Below the pieces are notes generated by a model. That model ran no database searches. It was not told where the DNA came from and worked only from the letters and a program-made list of their open reading frames with translations. A stretch of DNA of 64,000 nt, taken from Marinimicrobium alkaliphilum. Its GTDB lineage: Bacteria; Pseudomonadota; Gammaproteobacteria; Pseudomonadales; Cellvibrionaceae. The DNA is taken from NCBI RefSeq assembly GCF_003259155.1, contig NZ_QGMQ01000004.1, positions 186,001 to 250,000 of the forward strand. The letters run 5' to 3'. A program made the position numbers and the translations under genes. Below are positions 26,395 to 33,181 of the stretch, piece after piece. Every line of letters begins with the position of its first letter. The first letter of the stretch is position 1.

Positions 26395-26697
26395 TTAGTA
26401 AGGGCCGCAGCTCTTCGTTGTAACACCAACGATCTCTCCATCTTCAATGTATGACACTGACTCAACTCTGCTAGAGACTTCAGCACAGCTTCTGCAAGCC
26501 GCGACTGTTCCGCTGGCTCGGTTTATATACACGCGAACCTCACCTTCAGATTCGGTCGAATCCCGCCATATTTCGAAACTCGCTGGATCCTCTACCTGCG
26601 ACCAGTCGCCCTCGCTCAGGACCCTTTGGCACTCTCCAGGGAGAGAGGTGCAACCAGCAACACCCATAGCGAAAAGTACAGTAGCAACATGCCTCAT
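26395..26697 (-). CDS. Small lipoprotein (cassette 8)
   Basis: 100 aa from ATG 26697; the longer frame reads back through attC G and is not used. Lipobox GVAGC after a short hydrophobic signal. Mature part has four more cysteines (ECQRV, ACRSC, KSCGPY), so disulfides or metal binding are possible. No family recognised. Confidence 0.65.
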   Translation of the reverse strand: MRHVATVLFAMGVAGCTSLPGECQRVLSEGDWSQVEDPASFEIWRDSTESEGEVRVYINRASGTVAACRSCAEVSSRVESVSYIEDGEIVGVTTKSCGPY

Positions 26698-26706
26698 TCC
26701 GAACCC

Positions 26707-26766
26707 ACATAACGCCCGCGTAAAGCGCGCGAGGTACGAGCGTCGCATTTAACGCGCTTGTTATGC
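26707..26766 (-). repeat. attC site G (60 bp)
   Basis: Cores ACATAAC and GTTATGC; arms CGCCCGCGTAAAGCGCGC and AACGCGC. Confidence 0.85.
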
Positions 26767-26818
26767 ATGGCCACTAATGCTTGGAATTTCTTCCAGAACC
26801 AATTAAAGCTCATAGATA

Positions 26819-26980
26819 TCATTTGGGTTCAATTCCAGTTCCCTTACAGTGCTGGCACTCTATCGGCTCATAATCTAGCTTCTCACCATCCCGAAGGTCA
26901 CCGCTATTTTGGGGGTTGGCCTTTCCCACCCTCGTACCATGGCAGACGGAACATTCTTTAGTTTGGTTACCAGCATTCAT
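26819..26980 (-). CDS. 53-aa DnaJ-type zinc-finger-like protein (cassette 7)
   Basis: Begins MNAGNQTKECSVCHG and ends CQHCKGTGIEPK. The two CxxC(x)G units, CSVCHGT and CQHCKGTG, are repeats of the DnaJ cysteine-rich type and together could hold one zinc. AAAGGAGA lies six bases before ATG 26980. It fills the cassette between attC F and attC G. Binding to a protein or RNA partner is only an inference from the motif. Confidence 0.75.
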   Translation of the reverse strand: MNAGNQTKECSVCHGTRVGKANPQNSGDLRDGEKLDYEPIECQHCKGTGIEPK

Positions 26981-27004
26981 GAAAAGTCTCCTTTTCTTAT
27001 TGGT

Positions 27005-27116
27005 GCATAACGCCTGCTATATGCGGCCAGAATGAAGGCGCAAAACGCTGTAACGGAGGTCCGGCCACAGTTTTCTGTGGCGTACACAATTGCATTTTTA
27101 TGCAGGCTATAGCGAT
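27005..27116 (-). repeat. attC site F, degenerate
   Basis: Has the GCATAAC core and arms GCCTGC/GCAGGC and CGGCC/GGCCG, but the other end reads TATAGCG instead of a GTT core. Likely inactive or a fused pair of cassettes. Confidence 0.55.
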
Positions 27117-27466
27117 CACCGCCTTTTATTTTCAAGCGCTTTCTCCAATAAAAAGCCGGCCATAAAGCCACTAGGATCAGCTTTTGGCAAAGCACCTTTG
27201 TAGCTCTTCTTGACATTACCTGTGCTTGATACGTTCTGCTTACAGTGTGCCATAGCGTTGCTGGACGCGCTCCAGTCAGGGAAGGAAACTGTGATTTTTA
27301 TGTATTCGTCGTTCCCTGGGTAATGGAACGATTCGCATGCTTCCTCTCCCCCGTCATACTTCATCATCACCAAATGAACGAATGACAGGTTGTTCATTAG
27401 CTCTACTTCATCTCTACGCAGATAAAATGTGATCATCCTATCTTTTACATTTTCCTCTATCTCCAT
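27116..27466 (-). CDS. Unknown protein (cassette 6)
   Basis: 116 aa from ATG 27466; upstream codons lie in attC E. Soluble, no signal or membrane segment. Mixed charged sequence with MITFYLRRDEVELMNN near the start and a basic C-terminus (EKALENKRR). Not recognised. Its attC is degenerate, so this cassette may be fixed in place. Confidence 0.6.
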   Translation of the reverse strand: MEIEENVKDRMITFYLRRDEVELMNNLSFVHLVMMKYDGGEEACESFHYPGNDEYIKITVSFPDWSASSNAMAHCKQNVSSTGNVKKSYKGALPKADPSGFMAGFLLEKALENKRR

Positions 27467-27487
27467 TCCTGTATATCTCCTGATAGT

Positions 27488-27568
27488 GCATAACGCCGCG
27501 TACACGGGCGCGAGCTCGCGAGCGTCCCACCGTCGCTTGCGGCGGTGTAGTGGTACGCATTGTTAGCC
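27488..27568 (-). repeat. attC site E (81 bp)
   Basis: Cores GCATAAC and GTTAGCC; inner GGGCGCGAGCTCGCGAGCGTCC and apical CCGTCGCTTGCGGCGG. Confidence 0.92.
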
Positions 27569-28042
27569 ATGGGTTCTACTCAGCTCGATACCCATAGAGC
27601 GGACCTCATCTTCTCTATGGTGACGCCCGGCGAAGGTTCCTTTAAGTCTAGATCCACCATTAGTGACCTTTAGAAGCATAGTCGAGAACGCAACTATCTT
27701 CCTATTTGAGCTTTTCAAATTGAGTGTTACGTACCCTTCCCATACAAATCCCGATACGACAAACCCAAAAAAATTATTCTCACCATCACTTCTATCAATG
27801 TTTACGCTACCCGTGCCCTTAAGTGAGTGGGCAGATTGCTTTATATCAAGCTTTACTATTGTTTCTGCTGAATCCGTTTTCTCTTTAAATTCCCATACGC
27901 CTTCTAAATCAACCCCCTCGTATCGTAACTCTTGATACCACGGAAGAATGACATGTTTAAATAGTGCAGCAACAACTGACAATAAAGCCGCTGTAGCTAC
28001 ACCGCTGACAACACCAAGTACAATCTCCAATTGCTCCCCCAT
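27563..28042 (-). CDS. Membrane-anchored putative beta-barrel protein (cassette 5)
   Basis: 159 aa from ATG 28042 (GTG 28069 is an alternative start). One N-terminal membrane segment (IVLGVVSGVATAALLSVVAAL), then from LEGVWEF on about 110 residues of alternating strands with KGTGSVNI, GFVWEGYVTLNL and RLKGTFAGR, the look of a small lipocalin-like or eight-stranded barrel. An anchor plus compact barrel is also the plan of the CBASS effector Cap15, but no nucleotidyltransferase gene is nearby. TAA stop is within attC E. Function unknown. Confidence 0.62.
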   Translation of the reverse strand: MGEQLEIVLGVVSGVATAALLSVVAALFKHVILPWYQELRYEGVDLEGVWEFKEKTDSAETIVKLDIKQSAHSLKGTGSVNIDRSDGENNFFGFVVSGFVWEGYVTLNLKSSNRKIVAFSTMLLKVTNGGSRLKGTFAGRHHREDEVRSMGIELSRTHG

Positions 28043-28051
28043 CTTTTTCTT

Positions 28052-28123
28052 GGCTAACGCCTTGCTCACCGGTAAATTGCGAGCGCAGCGAGTAATTTAT
28101 CCGCGTGCAGCAAATTGTTATGC
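28052..28123 (-). repeat. attC site D (72 bp)
   Basis: Cores GGCTAAC and GTTATGC; arms GCTCACCGGTAAATTGCG and CGAGTAATTTATCCGCGTGC. Confidence 0.85.
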
Positions 28124-29038
28124 ATTTTTCTCCCGACAGGCATCAATAAAGAGCTCGCCCAACTCAGTGAGAATCGTTGAGGTGTCCGTGTCAATTTCAA
28201 TATCAAAGTCTACGGAAGCGTATGATGAGTCTCGATCACCAATCGGTACTTCTATACTATGAGTCCCAGCACTTGCCTCATAGACAACCTTAGCCAATCC
28301 CAGCCGAATTATATTGGCAATCTCGAACTCTTTGATGTTCTTCTCCGGGATGCTTTCTGGCGCTGCAATTTGCCTTCTGAGCATAAATTCCTTGTATTCA
28401 AGAGAGCGAATCTCTCTTTCCTTTGATCGCGCCAAAGACCTCAGCTCCATTGCCTCTGATGAATATACCTGCTTCCCATCTGGTGACAAACTCTGTAGTT
28501 TCTGGCTAATTTCATCAACCTCGGATTTAAGTCTGATTTCTATCGATGACCTATTTTCCAAGAAATCTGATAACTCCCCCTCTAGCTCCGACACTCTTCT
28601 TTCTTTTTCAATAAGAACCGACTCAAGAAGTTTGAATTCATCACTTGATAGCTGACTTAAAATATATGGAAATACGTGATTCTGAATATTTTGTTGAGAG
28701 TCAACCATATTTACTAGTAGTATTGCCCACTTATCTTGGAGCTCATCATCATCTTCCAAAGATGCATGCTCTAGATATGGACAGAGAAGCTTCGGAGGAA
28801 TTGCTTTAACGCTTACGTTGTTCTTCTCGCATACTGCCTTTGCCTTATTCAGAATTCGAACTTGATTATTGAATCTCCAGAGTGAGATCTGATCTTTTAT
28901 CAGAAGACCAAGCTCCTCAGCTGGCGGCAAAACAAGCCTATCAATAAATCCCTTCGCAACATCAATCCCTTTCTCAAGAGCTGTAGATGTGACGTCTATT
29001 TTTTTTTGATTGCTGTCATCACTCATTTCGCTATCCAT
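28118..29038 (-). CDS. Abi-alpha (DUF4393) family protein, putative abortive-infection gene (cassette 4)
   Basis: 306 aa from ATG 29038; upstream codons in the frame read through attC C. The stretch LPPAEELGLLIKDQISLWRF (about residues 37-56) followed by ...PPKLLCPYLEHASLEDDDELQDKWAILLVNM (about 85-115) is the typical Abi-alpha signature. A coiled coil follows (ERRVSELEGELSDFLENR, about 145-215), then a beta-rich end. Abi-alpha proteins are associated with phage abortive infection; mechanism unknown. The stop TAA is inside attC D. No toxin or antitoxin partner is next to it, so it would act alone or with host factors. Confidence 0.82.
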   Translation of the reverse strand: MDSEMSDDSNQKKIDVTSTALEKGIDVAKGFIDRLVLPPAEELGLLIKDQISLWRFNNQVRILNKAKAVCEKNNVSVKAIPPKLLCPYLEHASLEDDDELQDKWAILLVNMVDSQQNIQNHVFPYILSQLSSDEFKLLESVLIEKERRVSELEGELSDFLENRSSIEIRLKSEVDEISQKLQSLSPDGKQVYSSEAMELRSLARSKEREIRSLEYKEFMLRRQIAAPESIPEKNIKEFEIANIIRLGLAKVVYEASAGTHSIEVPIGDRDSSYASVDFDIEIDTDTSTILTELGELFIDACREKNA

Positions 29039-29044
29039 AATTGT

Positions 29045-29123
29045 GCATAACGCCGCGCACACCGGTGCGAGCTTGCGAGCATCCGGCGGCCGACAGGCCG
29101 CGTAGTGCTGCGCTTGGTTATGT
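29045..29123 (-). repeat. attC site C (79 bp)
   Basis: Cores GCATAAC and GTTATGT; inner CCGGTGCGAGCTTGCGAGCATCCGG in part, apical CGGCCGACAGGCCG. Confidence 0.92.
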
Positions 29124-29531
29124 GTTGAAGGGCCATAGAAGCTCCACAAGAAAGTCACCATATGACCAGAGTAATGTACCAAAAACTACAATATATACGC
29201 CGATATATTTGGCGTAATTGTCAGTTTTTTCAGCCATATCTGCAAACATTCCTTCTATATTAAATTGGCCCACGCCTAACCTTTCTGTGGGTGACACAAG
29301 TGGAGGTTTTGGTTCATTTGCGTGATACGGGCCTCGCCGGATTAGATCACGGCCAAGCAATAGGGCGCCAAAAACAGTAATAATTCCACCGCACCGGGAT
29401 ATGTGTTCCCAGTTATTATCCACTAGAGAGAAAGCTACGGATGCGAGAACTATCAAAAGCACCACAGTTACGTATCGATATAAGCCGGCTCTCTTATAAT
29501 AGATAAGGTGTGATTTCCAAGTCATTGTCAT
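29118..29531 (-). CDS. Membrane protein of unknown function (cassette 3)
   Basis: 137 aa. Hydrophobic segments at about residues 18-36, 45-60 and 108-128, with a loop rich in proline (NEPKPPLVSPTE) between. Start ATG 29531 (ATG 29525 also possible) lies 10 bp from attC B; TAA comes from attC C. Family not recognised. Confidence 0.65.
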   Translation of the reverse strand: MTMTWKSHLIYYKRAGLYRYVTVVLLIVLASVAFSLVDNNWEHISRCGGIITVFGALLLGRDLIRRGPYHANEPKPPLVSPTERLGVGQFNIEGMFADMAEKTDNYAKYIGVYIVVFGTLLWSYGDFLVELLWPFNT

Positions 29532-29540
29532 AGTAGAAAC

Positions 29541-29618
29541 ACATAACGCCCGCCATAAACGGCCGAGTGAAACGAGGTCCGGCGACCAAAGGGAGCGTAT
29601 TTAATGGCTTGGTTATGC
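29541..29618 (-). repeat. attC site B (78 bp)
   Basis: Cores ACATAAC and GTTATGC; arms CGCCCGCCATAAACGGCC and GGCTTG with GAGGTCCGGCGACC. Confidence 0.85.
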
Positions 29619-29622
29619 ATTT

Positions 29623-29937
29623 TCACTCCATTAGGATATCTATTCCGTCGTAACCGCCTCGGCAGCTACGTATTACCTCAAGAATCTGGTCAATTTCAGG
29701 GGAGATCGTAGTAATAGAAGATCCATCTTCAAAAGACACCCCTACCACTCGGCTATGCCCTTGAGAGATGGAACGCACATCGCTGCAACGCGAAACAACT
29801 TCGGGCTTGGCCTTAGTCCAGGGAACGTAGTTTTCGTACTCCTTCGCTTCGTTCCTCTGAGACGCGTACTCCCGCTCATATTTTAAGTATGAGCAGGAAG
29901 CCAGCAGTGCCGTAGCTATTACCAATACTATTCTCAT
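29623..29937 (-). CDS. Small lipoprotein (cassette 2)
   Basis: 104 aa from ATG 29937 with AAGGGA four bases upstream. Signal MRIVLVIATALLASC gives a lipobox, so the mature protein begins at Cys15. The rest is soluble and charged, with two cysteines (SRCSD, RSCRGGY). A DUF4156-like small lipoprotein is possible but I cannot assign it. Confidence 0.68.
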   Translation of the reverse strand: MRIVLVIATALLASCSYLKYEREYASQRNEAKEYENYVPWTKAKPEVVSRCSDVRSISQGHSRVVGVSFEDGSSITTISPEIDQILEVIRSCRGGYDGIDILME

Positions 29938-29946
29938 GATTCCCTT

Positions 29947-30018
29947 GCATAACGCCCGCAACACCGGGCATTTTGTAGCGCAGCGTAAAATTGATCCGTG
30001 TTCTTGCGCTTGTTATAC
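29947..30018 (-). repeat. attC site A (72 bp)
   Basis: Cores GCATAAC and GTTATAC; arms GCATTTTGTAGCGCAGCG and CGTAAAATTGATCC. First attC of the array; its GTTATAC equals the lone core at 30877-30883. Confidence 0.85.
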
Positions 30019-30025
30019 AAAATTT

Positions 30026-30859
30026 CTACCGCCCTCTCTGTTTACAGTCTTGAATGTACCTAAACACTGTATACATCGCATTAACAATGGCGGTTGCTTC
30101 AGGGACATCTAACAGGTCATTCACATGGGCGAGGCTCGCCTTATTTCTTAGCGTAGAAAACGCGTCAATAGACGCGGCAAAAGAATTAAGGACTCTGGTA
30201 ACCTCCTCAGCCCTATGACCTGACGCTTGTAATGCTGGATGAAACTGCCGAAGTTGTTTGAACGCTTTAGATGCCGTAGGGTCGTTGGGTAGATCTATTT
30301 GATTGTCGGTACAAAGTTGTACCAAATACCCATGGAGAGCAGTATGAGCGCGATCAATTGCGCTTGAGGAATCCACCGTCCCGATTAAAGCCTTCGCGTC
30401 TCCCAAAGCCCTCATCACCGAAGTCGAAATTGATTCACTGAATTCTGGCGCAGCAACACTGCCTGCTGTTTGAATCAACTGATCATCAACAATTTGATAA
30501 TGATCTTGGTTGTTAAGCAGAATCTGATTGATGTGGTGTACCGTTGGCACAGAAGCACCACTATTCTCCAGCTCCTCTAAAGCCTCATATACAGCAGCTA
30601 TAAAATTGGGAGCATCCTTCGCTGCATTCTGTGCCTGGCTGGACATGTCAGACTCGGCCCAGTCAAGCGAAGAGCTACGTGCGTAATAATCACCAGAAAC
30701 TTTGCAGAAGTGTTTCTTAAATACCTCAATTATTTGCTGCCGACTCATTGCTCCCGATACTCTTCTGATCAATGAAGTAAAATCATCTACAGACCGATCG
30801 CTGAGCGGTGTCGTTGTTCCCATGGGAAATCTAAGTTCACTTGCCATTTGAAGCGGCAT
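30026..30859 (-). CDS. Abortive infection C-terminal (Abi_C, HEPN-like) family protein (cassette 1)
   Basis: 277 aa. The C-terminal half (SAIDRAHTALHGYL, about residue 165, to FRYIQDC) is a helical domain with RNKASLAH (about 238-245), which fits the R-N-x-x-x-x-H catalytic motif of HEPN ribonucleases and the Abi_C family. The N-terminal part (about 20-140) is also helical and may sense infection. ATG 30859 has GGGAGT five bases upstream. It is the first cassette after the boundary core, the position with strongest expression if a promoter enters the array. An RNase acting on infection is inferred from family. Confidence 0.8.
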   Translation of the reverse strand: MPLQMASELRFPMGTTTPLSDRSVDDFTSLIRRVSGAMSRQQIIEVFKKHFCKVSGDYYARSSSLDWAESDMSSQAQNAAKDAPNFIAAVYEALEELENSGASVPTVHHINQILLNNQDHYQIVDDQLIQTAGSVAAPEFSESISTSVMRALGDAKALIGTVDSSSAIDRAHTALHGYLVQLCTDNQIDLPNDPTASKAFKQLRQFHPALQASGHRAEEVTRVLNSFAASIDAFSTLRNKASLAHVNDLLDVPEATAIVNAMYTVFRYIQDCKQRGR

Positions 30860-30992
30860 CAGTTACTCCCCATTTTGTATAACATTTATATTGTGCGCAT
30901 GCGCACATGCCGCTCGAAGGAGCGTCAAGTAAATACCGTAAATTATTGAATTTTTGCATAAAAACAGGAATTCTCACTCCTTGAGTGATCAC

Positions 30993-31014
30993 AAAAACGC
31001 GCATGCGCGTTTTT
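30993..31014. terminator. Probable bidirectional terminator at the array boundary
   Basis: Perfect palindrome: five A, CGCGCATGCGCG, five T. Both strands give a GC stem followed by a T-run, so it can stop transcription from either side. Confidence 0.6.
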
Positions 31015-31177
31015 TCCCCTTTGCTGCGCATCTATTTTCTCCGTGCATCCCTAACTGATTGATAAAAGAGCCTTTTTATTTTCTGCCGGGGTGAAAGCGC
31101 GCTCACCAATGGCTTTAAGTGTGCACGATTTTTACGCCAATGCAAATATACTGTATGAATTGCTTAAAATTTGGGCA

Positions 31178-31202
31178 ATAAAAAGCCCGCGCTGGGCGGG
31201 CT
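31178..31202 (-). terminator. Rho-independent terminator of the rhlE-type gene
   Basis: Stem AGCCCGC/GCGGGCT (31184-31202), loop of five, with TTTTATT following on the minus strand. It lies 76 bp after the helicase stop, beyond one REP-like element. Confidence 0.75.
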
Positions 31203-31237
31203 CTTGTTGTGCTGGTTTGTGCGGTTTGGGGTGGGTT

Positions 31238-31271
31238 GTCGGATTACGCCCTGCGGGCTAATCCGACCTAC
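31238..31271. repeat. REP-like palindrome, single copy
   Basis: GTCGGATTAC, variable loop, GTAATCCGAC-type palindrome ending CCTAC, directly after the helicase gene. Same element as at 32954-33145, 34972-35084, 39290-39693 and 62135-62226. Confidence 0.85.
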
Positions 31272-31277
31272 TCAAAC

Positions 31278-32642
31278 CTAGGCGGCGTTGGGGCGGCGGC
31301 CGTTGTTGTTGCGTTTTTGGCCTTGGCCCTGGCTGGGGCGCTGGTTGCGGCTGTTGCCGGGGCTGGCGCTGCTGCCATTACCACTGCGGCCTCTGCCCTG
31401 CCCTTGTCCTTGACCACCACGGCGCTGTTGTTGCTGGCCTTGGGGTGCGGGCTTTTTGGCTTTTTTGGGTGCGCGGCCTTTGCTCGGGGTCGGTGATTCC
31501 GGGACTTCGTGGTCCGGTTCAAAGCCGTCGATGTATTCGCGCTTGATCACGCGTTGGATCAGGTGCTCGATGCCTTTCAGGTCATCAAATTCGTCGGCGC
31601 TCACCAGGGAGTAGGCCTTGCCTTCGGTGCCGGCACGGCCGGTACGGCCGATGCGGTGGACGTAGTCTTCGGCCACGTTGGGCAGGTCGAAGTTGACCAC
31701 GTGCGGCAGTTGCGCGATGTCGATACCGCGGGCGGCGATGTCGGTGGCAACCAGGGTGGAGATTTTGCCGGCTTTAAAGTCGGCCAGGGCCTTGGTGCGG
31801 GCACTCTGGCTTTTGTTGCCGTGGATGGCGGCGGCTTTGATGCCATCGCTTTCCAGGGTTTTCACCAGTTTGTTGGCGCCGTGTTTGGTGCGGCTGAACA
31901 CCAGCACCTGGGACCAGTCGCGTCCGCGAATCAGTTTGCTGAGCAGGGCCGGTTTACGCTTTTTGTCCACCGGGTAGATGATTTGCGCCACGGTCTCGGC
32001 GGTGGAGTTACGTGGGCTCACGTCGATCTCGACCGGGTTGTTGACGATGGTGCGCGCCAGCTGGCGGATCTCGTCAGAGAAGGTGGCGGAGAACATCAGG
32101 TTCTGGCGTTTAGCCGGGACCAGCTTGAGGATGCGCTTGATATCGTTGATAAAGCCCATGTCCAGCATGCGGTCGGCTTCGTCCAGCACCAGCACTTCCA
32201 GATCGCGAAAGTGAACGGCGTTCTGGTTGTGCAGGTCGAGCAGACGTCCGGGGGTGGCGACCAGGATGTCGACGCCGCGACGCAGTTTTTGCATCTGCGG
32301 GTTGATGCCGACACCGCCGAAGACCACGGTGGAGCTGAGTTTGGCGTTTTTGCCGTAGGTTTTTACGCTTTCTTCCACCTGAGCGGCCAGCTCACGGGTG
32401 GGAGTCAGGACCAGCGCGCGGACGCTATTGGGCTTGACGCGCGGACCGTCGGCCAGAAGCTGAAGCAGCGGCAGGGTAAAGCCGGCGGTTTTGCCGGTGC
32501 CGGTCTGGGCAGCGGCCATCACGTCCCGGCCTTGCAGTACGGCGGGAATGGCTTGGGCCTGGATGGGCGACGGTTGGGTATAACCTTTTTGACGAACGGC
32601 GTTAAGCAGGCTTTCTGATAAGCCCAGGGATTCAAAAGACAT
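31278..32642 (-). CDS. rhlE: DEAD-box RNA helicase, RhlE type
   Basis: 454 aa from ATG 32642, where [13 protein letters not shown] matches the usual N-terminus. Motifs: Q motif (GYTQPSPIQ), Walker A AQTGTGKT (about residue 45), [14 protein letters not shown] (about 148), SAT, and HRIGRTGR (about 325). ATP-dependent unwinding of RNA in ribosome assembly or mRNA turnover. The C-terminal 70 residues are Gly/Gln/Arg/Asn repeats, an RNA-binding disordered tail usual in RhlE. Upstream lacks a good ribosome site. Monocistronic with its own terminator; it also marks the right boundary of the accessory region. Confidence 0.93.
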   Translation of the reverse strand: MSFESLGLSESLLNAVRQKGYTQPSPIQAQAIPAVLQGRDVMAAAQTGTGKTAGFTLPLLQLLADGPRVKPNSVRALVLTPTRELAAQVEESVKTYGKNAKLSSTVVFGGVGINPQMQKLRRGVDILVATPGRLLDLHNQNAVHFRDLEVLVLDEADRMLDMGFINDIKRILKLVPAKRQNLMFSATFSDEIRQLARTIVNNPVEIDVSPRNSTAETVAQIIYPVDKKRKPALLSKLIRGRDWSQVLVFSRTKHGANKLVKTLESDGIKAAAIHGNKSQSARTKALADFKAGKISTLVATDIAARGIDIAQLPHVVNFDLPNVAEDYVHRIGRTGRAGTEGKAYSLVSADEFDDLKGIEHLIQRVIKREYIDGFEPDHEVPESPTPSKGRAPKKAKKPAPQGQQQQRRGGQGQGQGRGRSGNGSSASPGNSRNQRPSQGQGQKRNNNGRRPNAA

Positions 32643-32761
32643 AGGAGTTCTCAAGGGGAGGTACTGATGGCCCCGCTTGAGACAATATTTCAGCCTTGGG
32701 CGGGAATGTGGTGCGTAGTATACAGAGTTTGCGGGTAAATGCCAGTATGGTTACCTGAACC

Positions 32762-32899
32762 CTACTCCCAGGCAGCCAGCGCAATCTCTCCATTGCCCTG
32801 ATATTCAAAGGTCACATTCACCATGCCGCCGCTGTCGCTGATCGCCACCAGCTCGTCGCATCTCGCGGTGTCGGCGCATCCGAACGGCTGGCCAAGCAT
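32762..32899 (-). CDS. Possible 45-aa protein or gene remnant
   Basis: Frame MLGQPFGCADTARCDELV...AAWE from ATG 32899 with GGAG six bases upstream. The frame stays open upstream as far as the REP elements, so it may be the end of a longer gene cut by them. Contains two cysteines and a beta-strand-like VNVTFEYQGNGE. I do not recognise it. Rest of the 32,655-33,181 gap holds REP-like elements only. Confidence 0.35.
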   Translation of the reverse strand: MLGQPFGCADTARCDELVAISDSGGMVNVTFEYQGNGEIALAAWE

Positions 32900-32953
32900 G
32901 GTGTACTCCCCATCCTCCTTTACCGTTTTGTTTGATGGTTTGGGTGCCTCAGG

Positions 32954-33145
32954 TGTCGGATTACGCCCTGCGGGCTAATCCGACCTACTCGAACACCGTG
33001 CCTCTGCTCGGTTTTGTCGATAAGTTTTTGTCGGATTACGCCCTGCGGGCTAATCCGACCTACTCGAACACCGTGCCGCTGCTCGGTTTTGTCGATAAGG
33101 CGTACCCATGTCCGAGTAGGTCGGGTTAGCGCAGCGTAACCCGAC
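32954..33145. repeat. REP-like cluster, three copies
   Basis: Two direct copies start at 32954 and 33030 (76 bp apart, with the spacer CCGTGCC(T/G)CTGCTCGG also repeated), and one inverted copy at 33116-33145 carries GCGCAGCG in the loop. Confidence 0.85.
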
Positions 33146-33181
33146 AATGAGGCACCTAACCTATCGAAGCCTTCTTCAAGG

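Larger units (their letters stand above)
22580..30883 (-). mobile_element. Integron gene-cassette array without integrase (CALIN-type)
   Basis: Fourteen genes, all on the minus strand and mostly 50-400 codons, each followed by an imperfect palindrome bounded by GCATAAC/GTTATGC-like cores. The sites are 58-132 bp, end in GTT plus four bases, and share inner arms. The cassette order runs from 30883 down to 22580. The genes are AT-rich compared with the flanking backbone and lack own promoters for the most part. No tyrosine recombinase (IntI) frame exists at either end or anywhere in the window. The proximal boundary is a lone GTTATAC core at 30877-30883. Confidence 0.9.
30860..31237. other. Proximal boundary of the cassette array, no gene seen
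   Basis: Contains the lone recombination core GTTATAC (minus strand, 30877-30883), a perfect 16-bp palindrome at 30892-30907 and a perfect 22-bp palindrome at 30993-31014. It is AT-rich and may be what is left of an attI site. No integrase frame is present; the minus-strand 64-codon frame at 30837-31031 has no sequence likeness I know. Confidence 0.5.

Noticed and set aside
30837-31031. 64-codon minus-strand frame before the first cassette
   Set aside because: No ribosome site, no likeness to a known protein, and it runs through two palindromes and the recombination core.
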